Source: Chara braunii
Lineage: Eukaryota > Streptophyta > Charophyceae > Charales > Characeae
NCBI GenBank assembly: GCA_003427395.1
Contig: BFEA01000047.1
Coordinates: forward strand, 489,585-553,584
Direction of reading: 5' to 3'
DNA: 64,000 nucleotides
In this document: positions 1 through 10,761 of the stretch, piece by piece
Numbering within the stretch: position 1 is the stretch's first letter
How the letters are laid out: every line of letters begins with the position of its first letter
Translations under genes and position numbers: made by a program
Notes under the pieces: generated by a model
What the model was told of the DNA's origin: nothing
The model's input: the letters and a program-made list of their open reading frames with translations, nothing else
The model's database searches: none

Positions 1-88
<88 letters not shown>
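1..88. repeat. (AG)n microsatellite
   Basis: Pure AG dinucleotide repeat running off the left edge of the window. GA-rich sequence continues to about 190, so the open frame read across it is a repeat artefact. Confidence 0.98.
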
Positions 89-92
<4 letters not shown>

Positions 93-153
93 CGACGTCG
101 TTTGGCGTGAGTGCTTTGTAAAGAGAGATAGAGAGAGAGATTGGGACAAAGAA

Positions 154-186
<33 letters not shown>

Positions 187-361
187 CCAGGAAGGAAGAC
201 ATCGAAGTTTGTGCCAGAGGAGTGTGCTGCAGGAGGGGAGATATGGCAGATGAAGGTGAGTCCATTGATTTTTTTTTATTTATTTTTTTTCCCCCGATCT
301 GGACTACTCCTGCTCGTCCCCCGATCCCGACTCTAGGCGATCCATCACAGGCCGAGGATCG
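89..361. other. Noncoding GA-rich to mixed sequence
   Basis: Degenerate GA repeats followed by about 150 bp of mixed sequence leading up to an LTR-like copy. No gene, RNA or polypurine tract of the kind expected just before a 3' LTR is visible. Confidence 0.6.
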
Positions 362-673
362 TGTAGCGGACCTCAGGTTGGCGTGTGAGACCAGCCCCTT
401 GGCCTGTTCTCACAGGCCTTTGTTGTATTCGGGGTAGGCCAATCCAGGCCGGTACCTCTGTCGGTACCAGCCAGTCCAGTTCAGTCCCGTCAGTCTGCTG
501 GGGTATACCCCAGCCATTGTCTGTTTTCAGTCTCATTCTTCACTTGCACATTTCTGGAGTACGTGCATTGGAGTCCTGCGTGGGAGCTGCGCTGTGCGTC
601 ATCTTGCTCCCCCTTCTTCCTCCATCTCCATCTCTACCACTAGCGGAGCACCATACCTGGTGGGTCCGCTACA
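362..673 (+). repeat. LTR copy of 312 bp, plus orientation
   Basis: It begins TGTAGCGGACC and ends GGTCCGCTACA, an 11-bp terminal inverted repeat of the TG...CA type used by LTR retrotransposons. The reverse complement of 20388-20699 is the same sequence with scattered changes and the same 312-bp length. Shared internal blocks include the paired TGTGAGACC / TCTCACAGGCC segments and the GGTACCTCTGTCGGTACC region. No primer binding site follows at 674 and no 5-bp target duplication is seen (GATCG before, AGAAG after). It is therefore either a solo LTR that lost its flanks or one end of a rearranged element. Open frames across it are not genes. Confidence 0.75.
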
Positions 674-797
674 AGAAGGAGGAGAAAAAAAAGGAGAAAA
701 AGAAGATAGGGAAAAAAAATGATGAGAAAGGAGGGAAAAAAGATGAGGAATGATTAGAAGAAGAAGGAAAAGGAGAAAAAGAAAAAGAAAAAGAAAG

Positions 798-830
<33 letters not shown>

Positions 831-860
831 AGAAGAAGAACAAGAACAAGAAGTCTCTCA
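674..860. repeat. Polypurine tract, A/G-rich low complexity
   Basis: About 190 bp of nearly pure A and G, grading into an AAG trinucleotide repeat. It directly abuts the LTR copy on the side where an internal region would begin, but it does not resemble a primer site. Confidence 0.85.
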
Positions 861-3015
861 CTCACCGCTCTTAGTATCTTGTGATGAAGGTGTCAACCTT
901 GGTGAAGCCTTCTCTCTCTCTTTGCATTCTTATAGACCGGTTATGACTTCCGTCCTCTTCAAACTCTCTTTTCCTTCCTTCTCCAACCTCTCTTAGACTA
1001 TGGCAAGTTCCTACCACTAAGGTTATGGAGTCCTCTCTTCTAGGAAGGCTAAGTGAACCCGCAAGCCTCTCTCTCTCTCTCACAGTCTGAGCGCTATGCG
1101 GATCACTTCCTTGGGCCAACACCACCTTTACCAGCCTCAGTAGTCTCTCTCAATAGCCTACAACCTCCTCCCCTAACTCCCTCTCCCTTCGCCAATTCAA
1201 TCCTTGCACCAATAGTGACTAATATTTTCCACCATCAAGATTTTGATCTTGGCGGTGTCACTTGTTTTGCGTGTTCATCCTACACGCACAGTTTATTGTT
1301 CTCAGTGGGACACTCAAGTCCCCGTCATTCAACCCATGCTAGTCTCATTTTCTAGTCTCGTAGGTAGTCCCGGCGGCACATGTCTCAATCTTCAATTATT
1401 TTTATTTGGGCCTATTAACTCCCCGACATTGTTCCCGTGGACTTCCATTTTTATTTGGAACTTCCCAGTCCCCGACAATCCCAATCTCTTATTTTCATGT
1501 ACGTCAAGTGCCTTGAGTATTTTCAGTCGCGAGATCCTGATCTCGGAGCTGCCATTTACCGTATTCACTTGCCCCTAGTCCGAGACACTCTTTTCTAGTG
1601 TCTTGGGCGTGTCAAGGCTCCTTTTCCTTTGGCCTTGGCACCCCCATGCAGTCCTTTATTTCTCGGACTGCTTTAGTGGTTATTTTTCTGGTCCCATTGC
1701 CACACAACTTACCCCAAACTGAAACAAAATAAAGCGGCCAATTTCCAAATGCATTCAGACTCAATGTTGGTTCCTGGGTGTACCTAAAACATGTGTTTTC
1801 TCTCCCTCATGCAATCCGTTGTATCTCAGTTGCATAAGGCCTTGATTTTTTTCAAATTTTCTCAGTAAAATCTAAAGAAAATCAAGATACTTTGCAACCG
1901 ACATATCCCGTGATGTATCTGGTCACGTATGTATCTCCCAAGCGGCTGTTTTTAACTGTTAGTGCCTTTTTTTCTTTTCTTTTCTTTTTCTTTTCTTTTT
2001 CTTTTTTCCCTCGAAATATGAACAGTAGGGACTTGTGAATCCCTACTTATGTCTGTCCCTATAAGCGGCCAACTCACTCACTCCCTCTCACTCTCCTTTG
2101 CCTCATTCTTCCTCTTTTTTCCTCCCTTTTTATTTTTATTTTTATTTCTTTTTCTGACATGTCGAGTCTCAACTAGTTGTTGAGGTTTTTTCTAGGCCCC
2201 ACCTCTTGTTTTAGGCCTTGTCTATGTCCAAGGTCCAGTCCGTTATTTCTTGGACTGCAACTGTGGTTCCCCCATGCTCATGGGAGCTTCATTTTGTCTC
2301 TGCTTTCTCCAAATTGCGACCTCTCCTGCTCCGATTTTCTCCCGGAGGCTTATTTTTCTCATGGAGCCTCTTCAGGGTCCATTTTCTTGAAGGTGGCTGA
2401 TCCGAGATATCTCGGAGTGCCGTTATGCCTCTTGCCTCATCTCTCTTACTTTCTTTTTCCTTTCTCGGTTCTTCCGTTTAGTTTCACAAGTGTTTGTACT
2501 AGTGGTGCTAATATTCTTGGTCGTCCAGATCTTAATCTCGCTTGCTCTTGGATATTTCTTTCTTATGACCTTCCACAACTCTTCCTTGGAACATCACAAG
2601 TTTCTGACACTTGTCCCGCACTAATACCTGACACTTGTCCCGCCGGTAGTCCCGCTGACACTTGTCTCATCGGTGGTCTCGTCGGTACTTGTCCCCCTAG
2701 TGCTAATATTTTTACTTTGTCCCGTGTGGTCCCCGTCACCTCTCCTCCTGGTGTTCCGGTTTCTTTAGGTGTCCTCCATTCCTTGGTGGCCCCCTTTTCT
2801 GTCTCTTTCCCGGCCGCGAGATCTCTAATCTCGTGGTTCCTGGCATTTGTCACGGACGGCCCCCATGCTAGGATCCTTTCTTCTCTAGCGTGTAGTGGTC
2901 ATCAAAGCCCTCCTTCTCATGGTATTGGTTTCCCCTTGTGGTCCGCCGCGTCCCCCTTCCTTAGTTCATGCCTCTTCGGCCCCTCTCATGATGAATTCAG
3001 GAGGCTCTCTCGCTC
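861..3015. other. Noncoding, repeat-derived sequence
   Basis: Pyrimidine-rich on the plus strand, with internal echoes: GGCC(T)TG...CCCCCATGC...GTCC...TTATTTCT(C/T)GGACTGC occurs near 1630-1670 and 2215-2280, and CTGACACTTGTCCCGC recurs at 2600-2660. The 309-codon frame at 2177-3106 is serine/proline/phenylalanine-rich with no family motif and spans these echoes. I read the stretch as a decayed LTR or UTR of a plus-oriented element, but cannot prove its borders. Confidence 0.4.
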
Positions 3016-3119
3016 GCATTCTACGTTCTCACGTGTCGACATTATGACACTTATAAAGGGGGCCAAGGGCGTCAAGAAAAATAGGTGTCATGATGTCGAC
3101 ACGTGAGAACGTAGAATGC
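3016..3119. repeat. Inverted repeat, 35-bp arms, TATA-like loop
   Basis: The arms 3016-3050 and 3085-3119 are reverse complements with a single mismatch (34 of 35). The 34-bp loop begins TTATAAAGGG, a good TATA-box match. It could be a small foldback element or the hairpin end of a larger repeat. Confidence 0.85.
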
Positions 3120-3158
3120 AACCCCAGGTTGGGAGAGGTAGGTGTCACGATCCATTTT

Positions 3159-3173
3159 TGGCGCCACCAGGGG
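3159..3173 (+). other. Possible LTR-retrotransposon primer binding site
   Basis: TGGCGCCACCAGGGG begins with TGG, the complement of a tRNA CCA tail, and sits 4 bp after a CA dinucleotide (3153-3154) that could end an LTR. The same TTTTTGGCGCC context is typical of Tat/Athila-type plant elements. No second LTR copy and no gag/pol follow, so this is a candidate only. Confidence 0.3.
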
Positions 3174-3196
3174 TTGCAGCTTGTCGACAGTCCATA

Positions 3197-3262
3197 TTTC
3201 CATGTTCTAGCGGTGGATTCATTCGGTTTCGCTCATCCTATCGTGGAAAGTAGCGTGGGGCC
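3197..3262 (+). repeat. Dispersed repeat family copy (TTCCATGTTCTAGCGG...GCTCATCC)
   Basis: Contains TTCCATGTTCTAGCGGTGGATTCATTCG followed by GCTCATCCTATCG and GGAA. Related copies occur at 3562-3620 (plus) and, reversed, at 8849-8915, 36127-36180 and 36220-36290. It lies beside a (CT)n/(AC)n tract, like several other members. Confidence 0.6.
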
Positions 3263-3301
3263 AACCGCAGGTAAGTTGGCGACCCACCCCTTTTCCTCAC
3301 T

Positions 3302-3538
<237 letters not shown>

Positions 3539-3561
3539 CGCAATGGTATGAGTAAATACCC

Positions 3562-3620
3562 CCTTGTTCTAGGGTAGATTCAATCGATTTTGCTCATCCC
3601 ATCGATGGAAGCAGTGCGAA
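3562..3620 (+). repeat. Dispersed repeat family copy, second in tandem area
   Basis: TTGTTCTAGGGTAGATTCAATCG, then TTTTGCTCATCCCATCGATGGAAG. It matches the 3197-3262 copy in the same orientation and lies just beyond the (AC)n tract, so the microsatellite may have expanded inside a duplicated unit. Confidence 0.6.
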
Positions 3621-3905
3621 GCCAGTCGCGCGGTTAGAGATTTCACCCGTTCGTTTTCAACGAACGAGCATCCCAGCAAAACGAGAAAGGGAGGAGGGAA
3701 ATCTAAAAAAGAAGAATCTAAACGATCCAAAAGAAAGAATCTAAAAAAAAAAAAAAAACAACAAAAAGAAAGAAAAGAAAAAAAATTAACTCACCTAGAA
3801 AAAAAACGGCTGCCTGTTTTTAACGGCCGCCTGCTGTCATCTCTGGGGACTCTAAGTCGCCAGTCACATAATTGTGCGTCATCTAGCGCTACTAGTTAGT
3901 TTAGA

Positions 3906-3967
3906 TTTTTTTTTTTTTTTTTTTTTTTTTTAAGCGTGTGATCCTTGCGCAGAGGTCACGCTAATCT
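3906..3967 (-). pseudogene. U6 snRNA retropseudogene with poly(A) tail
   Basis: On the minus strand, 3967-3932 matches the conserved central part of U6 (AGATTAGC..., CTGCGCAAGGAT, CACGC), about 35 of 40 bases by eye. The match stops before the normal U6 3' end and is followed by a run of about 26 A (plus-strand T 3906-3931). A truncated U6 with a poly(A) tail indicates reverse transcription by a LINE-type machinery, not a working snRNA gene. The sequence upstream (3968-4004) does not match U6. It cannot act in the spliceosome as it stands. Confidence 0.75.
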
Positions 3968-4005
3968 CATGCTTTGCGGACCAGAGTTCGGTCCCTGGTG
4001 GGATC

Positions 4006-4062
4006 AAAAAACTTTTGGACCGCTTCTCGATTTTTGTGTGTCATCCTTGTGCAGGGACCATG
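4006..4062 (-). pseudogene. U6 snRNA 3'-half pseudogene
   Basis: Read on the minus strand, 4062-4006 resembles the U6 3' half: CATGGTCCCTGCACAAGGAT, GACACACAAA, ATCGAGAAG and GGTCCAAAAG ending in T6. Unlike the neighbouring copy it reaches the natural U6 3' end with its oligo-T terminator. It has several substitutions, and its 5' domain past about 4062 is replaced by unrelated sequence. Two U6 fragments in the same orientation within 150 bp suggest a tandem or template-switched retroinsertion. Confidence 0.7.
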
Positions 4063-4074
4063 ATGTTACTGGCG

Positions 4075-6270
4075 CGTGGCCGATTTCGCTCGTGCGGCCG
4101 GATGATCTCATGGTCAAAATCGATCGCGTCTCATAAGCCTACCATGTGGGTTGCTCCAAAAGGAGCTAGCCCAAGTAGTAGCTTATCGAGCGGTATCAAC
4201 TGGGTGAGAATCTGGCATGTTATCGTACTGGGTTAGCTTCTATTTCACATTATACAGGAGCGACCCTTCTATATGAAGGGTTATACCCAGTATGGACAAC
4301 CTTCAAATAGCTCGGTTGGCCTCCGCCTGCCCCTGCCGTTCAAACCGCCTAGCGGCTCCTACCAAGAAAACGTGTGTCTACCGTGCTAGAGTAGGTCGCG
4401 AGCCCTTCAATCCACCATCGCCAGTTCGAGTTCCGGCAGGACAATCCTCCACAGGAAATAGGTCCAAATCCCAAAGCTTTTACACCGCAGCATAATGTGG
4501 CCACCCTTTTTGGCCCCGTTGTTGAGCGCATCGGTCCAGCACCTGCACAGGGAAGGGCGGGACCCTCCCCGATGCGTCACGCAGGAGTCTGTCTATTTCC
4601 TCGTCGCGAATATACACATGGAGCTTCCATAAGTTGCTCCGGACGAGTGCGCCAGCCATACTTCTCGCGCGCCCCTACGACAGGATAGGGCCTATGCGAG
4701 GCAGGACTTACCTCCACCTTACGGGAGCTTTCGCCTCCCTTCGGTGGGCGTATCCCCGTCGAGCTACCTGTCCACAGTACGAAAGCTAATCAGTTGCAAT
4801 CGCAGAGGTGGACCAGCCGAGGGCGTTTCTCGTTCGCTGTAGCATAGGGGGTACGCTCGGTATTACGCCTCTATCGAACTCGTACGCGAACCGACATCTT
4901 GGGGGGCTGAGGTCCCAAGCGCGACTCGTCGTCGGTTGACTAGGACGTATCCCACTCACCACGCGTATACCACACTACGAACACAAAAATAAGACACACA
5001 CACACACACATCCAACAACGCGACAACACTTCTAGTCCTTTCAGTAGCCATCCCATAACTTTCCGACGTAGAATTCGGATAGGTGCTGCGCGTGAAACTT
5101 AGCATAAAAATTGTGCGAGCGCAACGTCTACTAATATCGACTAGTAATGCATTCATTCGCAAACAGTCACAATGATGGCATACTATGTAGTGTCCATAAT
5201 CGAGCGGTCCCTCGTGGATCCGAGTACCGCTTATGACACTCAAGTGTCAGACTCGAAATGTCGTGAGGGAGTAATTGCACGGCTTAAGGAATAGCCGTGC
5301 AACCGCCGCGAGACCTCCGACCTTTAGGCTGAGTGTCTCGATGGGCAAGGCTAGGCTCTGCGTGGGGGAAGATTCCTTCCCTATAGAGTCTAGGGTCTGG
5401 GATGTCCTTGACAAGGACCTCGAATCCAGGCCCAGGACTACCGTTCGACTAAGAAATCCCTAAGAAGCATACAACAAAAATAAAGGGGGTTTTCTTTCCT
5501 TTCTCGATCCCAACCACAAGTTTCACCTTTAAGCGTGGCCCACTCAGGCCAAGCAAATACTCAACATAAGTACACATACGTATGTAGGGGAATAGATACG
5601 TGACGATCACTTCTCATAATTAAAGTGAGACTCCTTATAACCATATATATGTTCGTGATCGCAGATAGTTAAATCCAAGTGCGCATCACAGTACATACCT
5701 GCAATCACATCAAAGAGTCAAACAGAAGTCCACGCACTACACGGAGTCAACTCCAACCAATCTCTATACTCATACCCTCCGCTTCAGCCATGCAAGCCCT
5801 AGCCTCTGTCCAGCCAACCATAATTAAATACTCGGTACCTTTGTTAAATGGCCATTCAATAAAAGTCCGGGTGAAACCTTAATAAAACAATAAAATCACC
5901 AGGGCTAAAGCCTTTTAGGTTGAGTATTGAGGGTGAATTGGAGTTGAATCATAAACCGACGAATCGGCAACCGACCTGTTATCAGTGATAACAGAAGGCA
6001 ACCCTTATAGGATCAAGCTGAATCTAGTTCTGATCTTGAATCAAACGGTCAAGAGGACCTGTAACACAGACAGACCAATCCCAAGTTATAACTATAAGTC
6101 CGTGGAAATTAATCCCTACACTTTAATCCTACAAAAATTCGTTCTACTTACCTAAGCCTGATCTTACCTCTAAGCAAGTGCCCAAAGAAAAGGTAGACTT
6201 TTGGCAGGATCTCCCCTATTCAGGGTGGATTGTCAGCGTCTTCACTTGTCAAAATATAATCTAACTCTTT
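4075..6270. other. No gene recognised
   Basis: Mixed, moderately GC-rich sequence to about 5000 and AT-richer after that. Frames are short and carry no family motif. A T-arm-like GCCAGTTCGAGTTCCGGC sits at about 4428-4446 without a matching box A at the right spacing. I see no RNA gene, terminal repeats or coding signal that I can support. Confidence 0.5.
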
Positions 6271-6284
6271 TAAACTAAGAAAAT

Positions 6285-6575
6285 TTCGGCAGCGCCTCCC
6301 GTGGGAGAAGTGTCTTTTCAGAATTTATATCAGCCCAAATATGAAAACAGAAATAGTCTTTGACTTTCCAAAGTCAAATTCTGTCAAACTCCCTGAATTA
6401 GCAAAAAATTTGGCAGCACTCCCTCTAGAAAGGGAGACTTCCCAAATTTTTACTAAGTCATGTATGAAATTTAGACAAGTTGAGCTTTTGAAAAACCAAA
6501 ATTTGATTAACTCCCTGGATTTGCAGAAATTTCGGCAGCGCTTCCCGTAGAGAAAGTAGCTTATCGAAATTTATA
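6285..6575 (+). repeat. Three copies of an AATTTCGGCAGC-type motif
   Basis: GAAAATTTCGGCAGCGCCTCCC (near 6279-6300), AAAATTTGGCAGCACTCCCTC (near 6405-6425) and GAAATTTCGGCAGCGCTTCCC (near 6526-6547), each followed within about 20 bp by GAGAA or AGGGAGA. Three similar copies lie at 18715-18980 in the chromovirus leader. This points to an LTR-retrotransposon leader origin for this stretch. Confidence 0.5.
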
Positions 6576-6868
6576 CAAAGCCAAGTATAACAAAAAATCC
6601 AGAAAATGCGGAAACTAACTTAAGTAAAATAAAATTAGCTTAGAAAATGCAGAAATTGAACGAACTCCTATCGCTCTAGCACGTGGCGAGCTTCTAAAGC
6701 AACTACCTGTCAAACTGAAACTCAAACTAAATAGTATTCTCCCTCAGCCACATGCAGGCCAAAACACAAAGGTAAGTACTCTCACCAACCGAAATCACCT
6801 TTGACAAACAATAGTTCGTAGTTTTTTCGTGATTTATCCCTTTATCCCCAACTTACATAGGGCATCGG

Positions 6869-7682
6869 GTTAGGTCATTCATCCTAGAAACAATTCCAAC
6901 TTTTTGCCTTAGTTATACACGAACAGGCTGCACAACTACTTTTCTCTTCATTGGGCATATGACTAAGTCATTCGTCTTAAAGACAATGCTTAGTCGCCCT
7001 GATCTGTTTAAATAGTCAAGTTATATATACCTCTCTGAACTTAATCTTCAAAAGTGGGCGTAAGACTGAATCATTCATCTTAGAAACAATGCTCAGTCAG
7101 CACAAGTTACCTTCAATTATAGCTCTTAGTTATACTCTCTTGATTTGTGATATGGTTATAGTCAGACCATTCGTCTTAGAAACAATTTCTGGCTGACCTT
7201 GTTTTTATAAACATATAGACATATAATTATAGAAAGTCTTATTCCTTTGGTTACATTATAATCCTGTGGCCTCAGACTTGGACCATTCATCTTAGAAATA
7301 ATATCCAGTCTTTGGCCTGAACCTCCCTCAGAATAAAAAAATCAAAGAGTTGAGTCATTCGTCTTAGAAACAATGCGCAACCCCTTTTCTCAGCACAAAA
7401 AAAGCAGAGTACTCTGGGTCAAAACCCAAAGACTGTTCAGAAACCACCCAAAATAAACAGCGACCAAACCATTCATCTTAGAAATAATGTTTGGTCCTCA
7501 AAATCTGCACAGTCAATACCTCAAAAAAACAATAACCAGACCATTCATCTTAGAAACAATGTCTGGTTAAATTGAATAAACATAGCGACCAAGCCATTCA
7601 TCTTAGAAACAATGCTTGGTCCTTCAGAAAACAGAACAAAACACAGCAGTCAGACCATTTATCTTAGAAACAATGCCTGACC
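6869..7682. repeat. Array of ~10 hairpins with constant loop and covarying stems
   Basis: About ten units share a core close to CATTCATCTTAGAAACAAT. The flanks of each core are complementary to one another but differ between units. Examples: 6961-6967 GACTAAG with 6989-6995 CTTAGTC; 7065-7069 region GACTGA with 7093-7098 TCAGTC; GACCAAAC 7462-7469 with GTTTGGTC 7489-7496; AACCAGAC with GTCTGGTT (about 7534-7568); GACCAAGC with GCTTGGTC (about 7587-7621); GTCAGAC with GCCTGAC (about 7649-7681). Units at 7161, 7275 and 7349 pair with a bulge or a shorter stem; the first, at 6869, pairs poorly. Spacers are AT-rich and irregular (about 50-115 bp) and unrelated. No protein frame runs through. Function unknown. 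Confidence 0.85.
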
Positions 7683-7689
7683 CTATAAG

Positions 7690-10680
7690 ACCCGTTCAAA
7701 CACAAGCAAGATTGTCTTCCTTCCAACCTTCCCCCTGATGCAATCCCTTGTTACAATATGCTTTCAGACAAACAAAAATTGAAACTGTCATTGCACATAC
7801 ATTCCTTTACTTATTCTGACTCATGTCCTCAAAGTCAAACTAAAAGTCAAAGTAGGGCTGCATACAATACATTCAATCAAACATAGACAGATGTACAGAT
7901 AGGGGTTATAATTGGGTTTATAAAAGGAAAACAAATGGTTACCTTTCAGTTCCCTGCCTCCAGAACTCCTCCTGAGTTTCGACAGAACTCCCTCAATCGA
8001 TGGGGCGAACCTCCCGCAGAGGCCTTGGCACGGATTACGGGTTGCAATCCCGCCTGCCGCCTTCCTCTTAGAACCAAGTAGACTAGACTTAGAGTAAGAA
8101 GGGCAGATAGAGAAGCATTAAGTCTCTCAGATCCAAGAAGGGTGCTCTTAGACTCATGCGAGAGGGCCTTGTTATCTTCTACCGCCTGAGGGCCCCACAA
8201 TGGCGACCAAAATGCTTCCGTAACTTGGCCTGTTGACGTTAGACTGCCGACAAACAGCACCCTGACAAGGCTCCAAGTCGTTGTACTAACCCCTCTCCTT
8301 AGTCACAGCACCTCGCCTTGAACCAGTCGCTGTTGTACAGTAACCTGAAATACCAATAGCTTCACGGAGTCTCAGCAACCCACCATATGTACTGCACTTA
8401 GCACGCAACTGCCGAATGTAACAGCAGCGTACTACGCAAGCCTCAACACGCTGCCGTGTTGTTCAGCAGTCCAATAGTACCTACAATGTCGAATATTGGT
8501 TGTAGCATTCAGCCCGAGTCACCCTTTGGCGGTTAACAGCAACCAGCAGCAGCTCCATGAAGGGGCGACCCTCAGACTGAGCAAGCCCAAACAGGCAGGT
8601 AGCACCCCACCCCATCCTTACTAGCTCAAATCGTCAGAGTAGGCGATGCATCAACTGACGGTAGGGCCTTCACGCTAGCAGCCCGACCTCCGTTCGTTAG
8701 ACCTGCGCAATGGGGCGTGCCCTAGTCACGTTGGCCATTCTGCAGCCTCGGCCCAACTGTCTCTCACCCCCCCCCCGACTCAGTAGGATGAGTAGCATGC
8801 CGGTCCACATATAATCATCGACCTCGGCTGGCCTCGCGCTATTCCCTTCACTTAAATGAGCAAAATCGAATGGATCTTCCGCTAAGATGCCGAAAGATAC
8901 ACTTGTACGCCAATGTTTGTTATGTAGCAGTCGTGACCCGACCTTCACTTTGCCAGGTACGCCCACTTATCCTTCCTCCGACTAGCCTGCACCTACCATT
9001 CCCACACTTCCGACAGCTCTGCCAACCACCAAAAGGAAGTCTATTGCCAAACGAAAACGAGCGCTACAGGCAGGTAAGCTTCCACCCCCTTTCTCTATGT
9101 GTTTCCACCTGGTCGCCAATACAACCAGGTTCGCTACACATTTCTCTGGGATATTCACGGCGAGACACGACTGCCGCGATTGAAGAGGGTCGGGGAGGAT
9201 ATGCCGAGCTCCAACTCGAGCACGATGACCAACACCACCACGGTTAAGGCGGCCATAACAATCAGCACCATGTTCGGGTTGAGTACAATATTCCTCTCGT
9301 ACAGGTGTGTCTGGTGAGAATGAACCTCCCGAGAGAACACCGAAAGATACATTGCTAGCTCACACCCTGACTCCTACACGCAGCACCTGTAACCCATGCT
9401 GGTCGAAATGTTGCCTGGCTCAAAATTCGATCGCGGCCATCGAGTTCGTAGCGACCCAAGACCCCCGATCAGAGTCTTCCCTTGCTCAATCCCACCCAGA
9501 AACGAGCGGAATACCAAATTGTCGTCCCCTCCAATGCTCGTTTCCACCATGCCCATGGGCAACCCATTTTCACTATGCGGCCAAGCTAACTATCAACCTC
9601 CAAGTCCGATTTCACCAAAGGATTTGCATTGTCGATAACCCCATCTGCATCTTCTCTCCCCTCCTTTATGCTTGCTTAAGATACGATAAGAGCATCACAA
9701 CCTTTTCTCCATAGCCGATCTCGGCTTGTTCTTCACGCACTTTTTTTTTTTTTTTTTTTAACCTTTCGTTTTACTAGCGTTCTCCCTAATCTAACCTTAC
9801 CATCATACTCGCCGCGGCCTAAAAACCCCTATTCAAATCTCTACCCGCTCGATTCCGTTAAGGAACGAGCGAACACCTAGTTTTTCATCTCACCACACCT
9901 GTTCCTTCTCGGCACCTCTGCCCACTACCATCTCTTCCTAACTCCCGATTTACTGACTCCTCACTAAAACTAACACCATATTTAGGTTCGCCCACCTCCA
10001 AAACCTCCGAGCCGACTCTTCTCTCGCCCAAAATGATTGAGGATTGTAAGAGTTATCGTTTTCTACTTCACTCCACATATTTCCCCGCCATCCTCAAACT
10101 CTCTGCTTCTCTACGCAAGCACCCGACGCGACTTCTCGTCCGGGTTCATCCTCCCTGCCAACGCCCGTCGCTCTCTACCCGGCTGCCCAGCTTCACTCAC
10201 AACACTCCGCTCTCTCCTACCAACGCTATCTCTCGTTGGTGCGCCCGAAGCGTGCTGCGACGAAAGTCGAAATACTCAAAAAAATAACAGCCGTGGTGTT
10301 TGGGCCATTCCTCAACTTATGCATGCCAACATACGCGCAGGCCCGCCAGTCTTCTCTGTATCGTTCCGACTTTAACAGATGTCTCGAAGGACTAAATTGG
10401 GGTAAGGCCCCTCGGTACTATTACTAGGCCACACAACCCTTGCGCCTGGCCTCTCGCGGGGAGCCATCGTACCCCCCCCCTCACCAGGGCCCGACCGCGG
10501 CCTATACTCCAACCGATCATAGGCGTACCCACTGAGTTAGGCTCATAGGTCCGCGACCCGGGCACGGAACCGGTGTCGGGATCTTAGTAAGGCTTAGAAA
10601 TAAGGACAAACAAGTGGACCCGCCGCGGCTCCGCCCGCGGCGAGAAAAGCAGGGATTGTGAGAATTAAAGAGAGGGGGAA
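7690..10680. other. No gene recognised; one dispersed-repeat copy and possible decayed frames
   Basis: A reversed copy of the dispersed family lies at 8849-8915 (GAGCAAAATCGAATGGATCTTCCGC). On the minus strand 9714-9374, short frames resemble broken coding sequence (glycine-rich, with a frame change near 9560), but I cannot assign a family. A poly(T) run sits at about 9740-9760 and C runs near 8770 and 10470. No RNA gene or terminal repeats seen. Confidence 0.4.
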
Positions 10681-10683
10681 GGC

Positions 10684-10686
<3 letters not shown>

Positions 10687-10758
<72 letters not shown>
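10687..10758. repeat. (CT)n microsatellite
   Basis: Pure CT run. It is followed by CATGGCTGGAAA, which also borders the GA run near 36083 in reverse orientation, so the microsatellite travels with a flanking sequence. Confidence 0.97.

Positions 10759-10759
<1 letters not shown>

Positions 10760-10761
<2 letters not shown>

Noticed and set aside
2177-3106. 309-codon plus-strand frame
   Set aside because: Ser/Pro/Phe/Leu-rich translation of pyrimidine-rich repeat sequence; it spans internal DNA repeats and half of a palindrome.
3932-4004. tRNA gene on the plus strand (GCGCAGAGG...AGTTCGGTCC with a GATCC/GGATC acceptor)
   Set aside because: The first 36 nt match reversed U6 far better than any tRNA and end in a poly(A) tail; the tRNA-like pairing is partial.
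6869-7682. CRISPR array
   Set aside because: Regular ~19-nt cores with spacers look similar at first, but the host is eukaryotic, spacer lengths vary from about 50 to 115 bp and the flanks form covarying stems.
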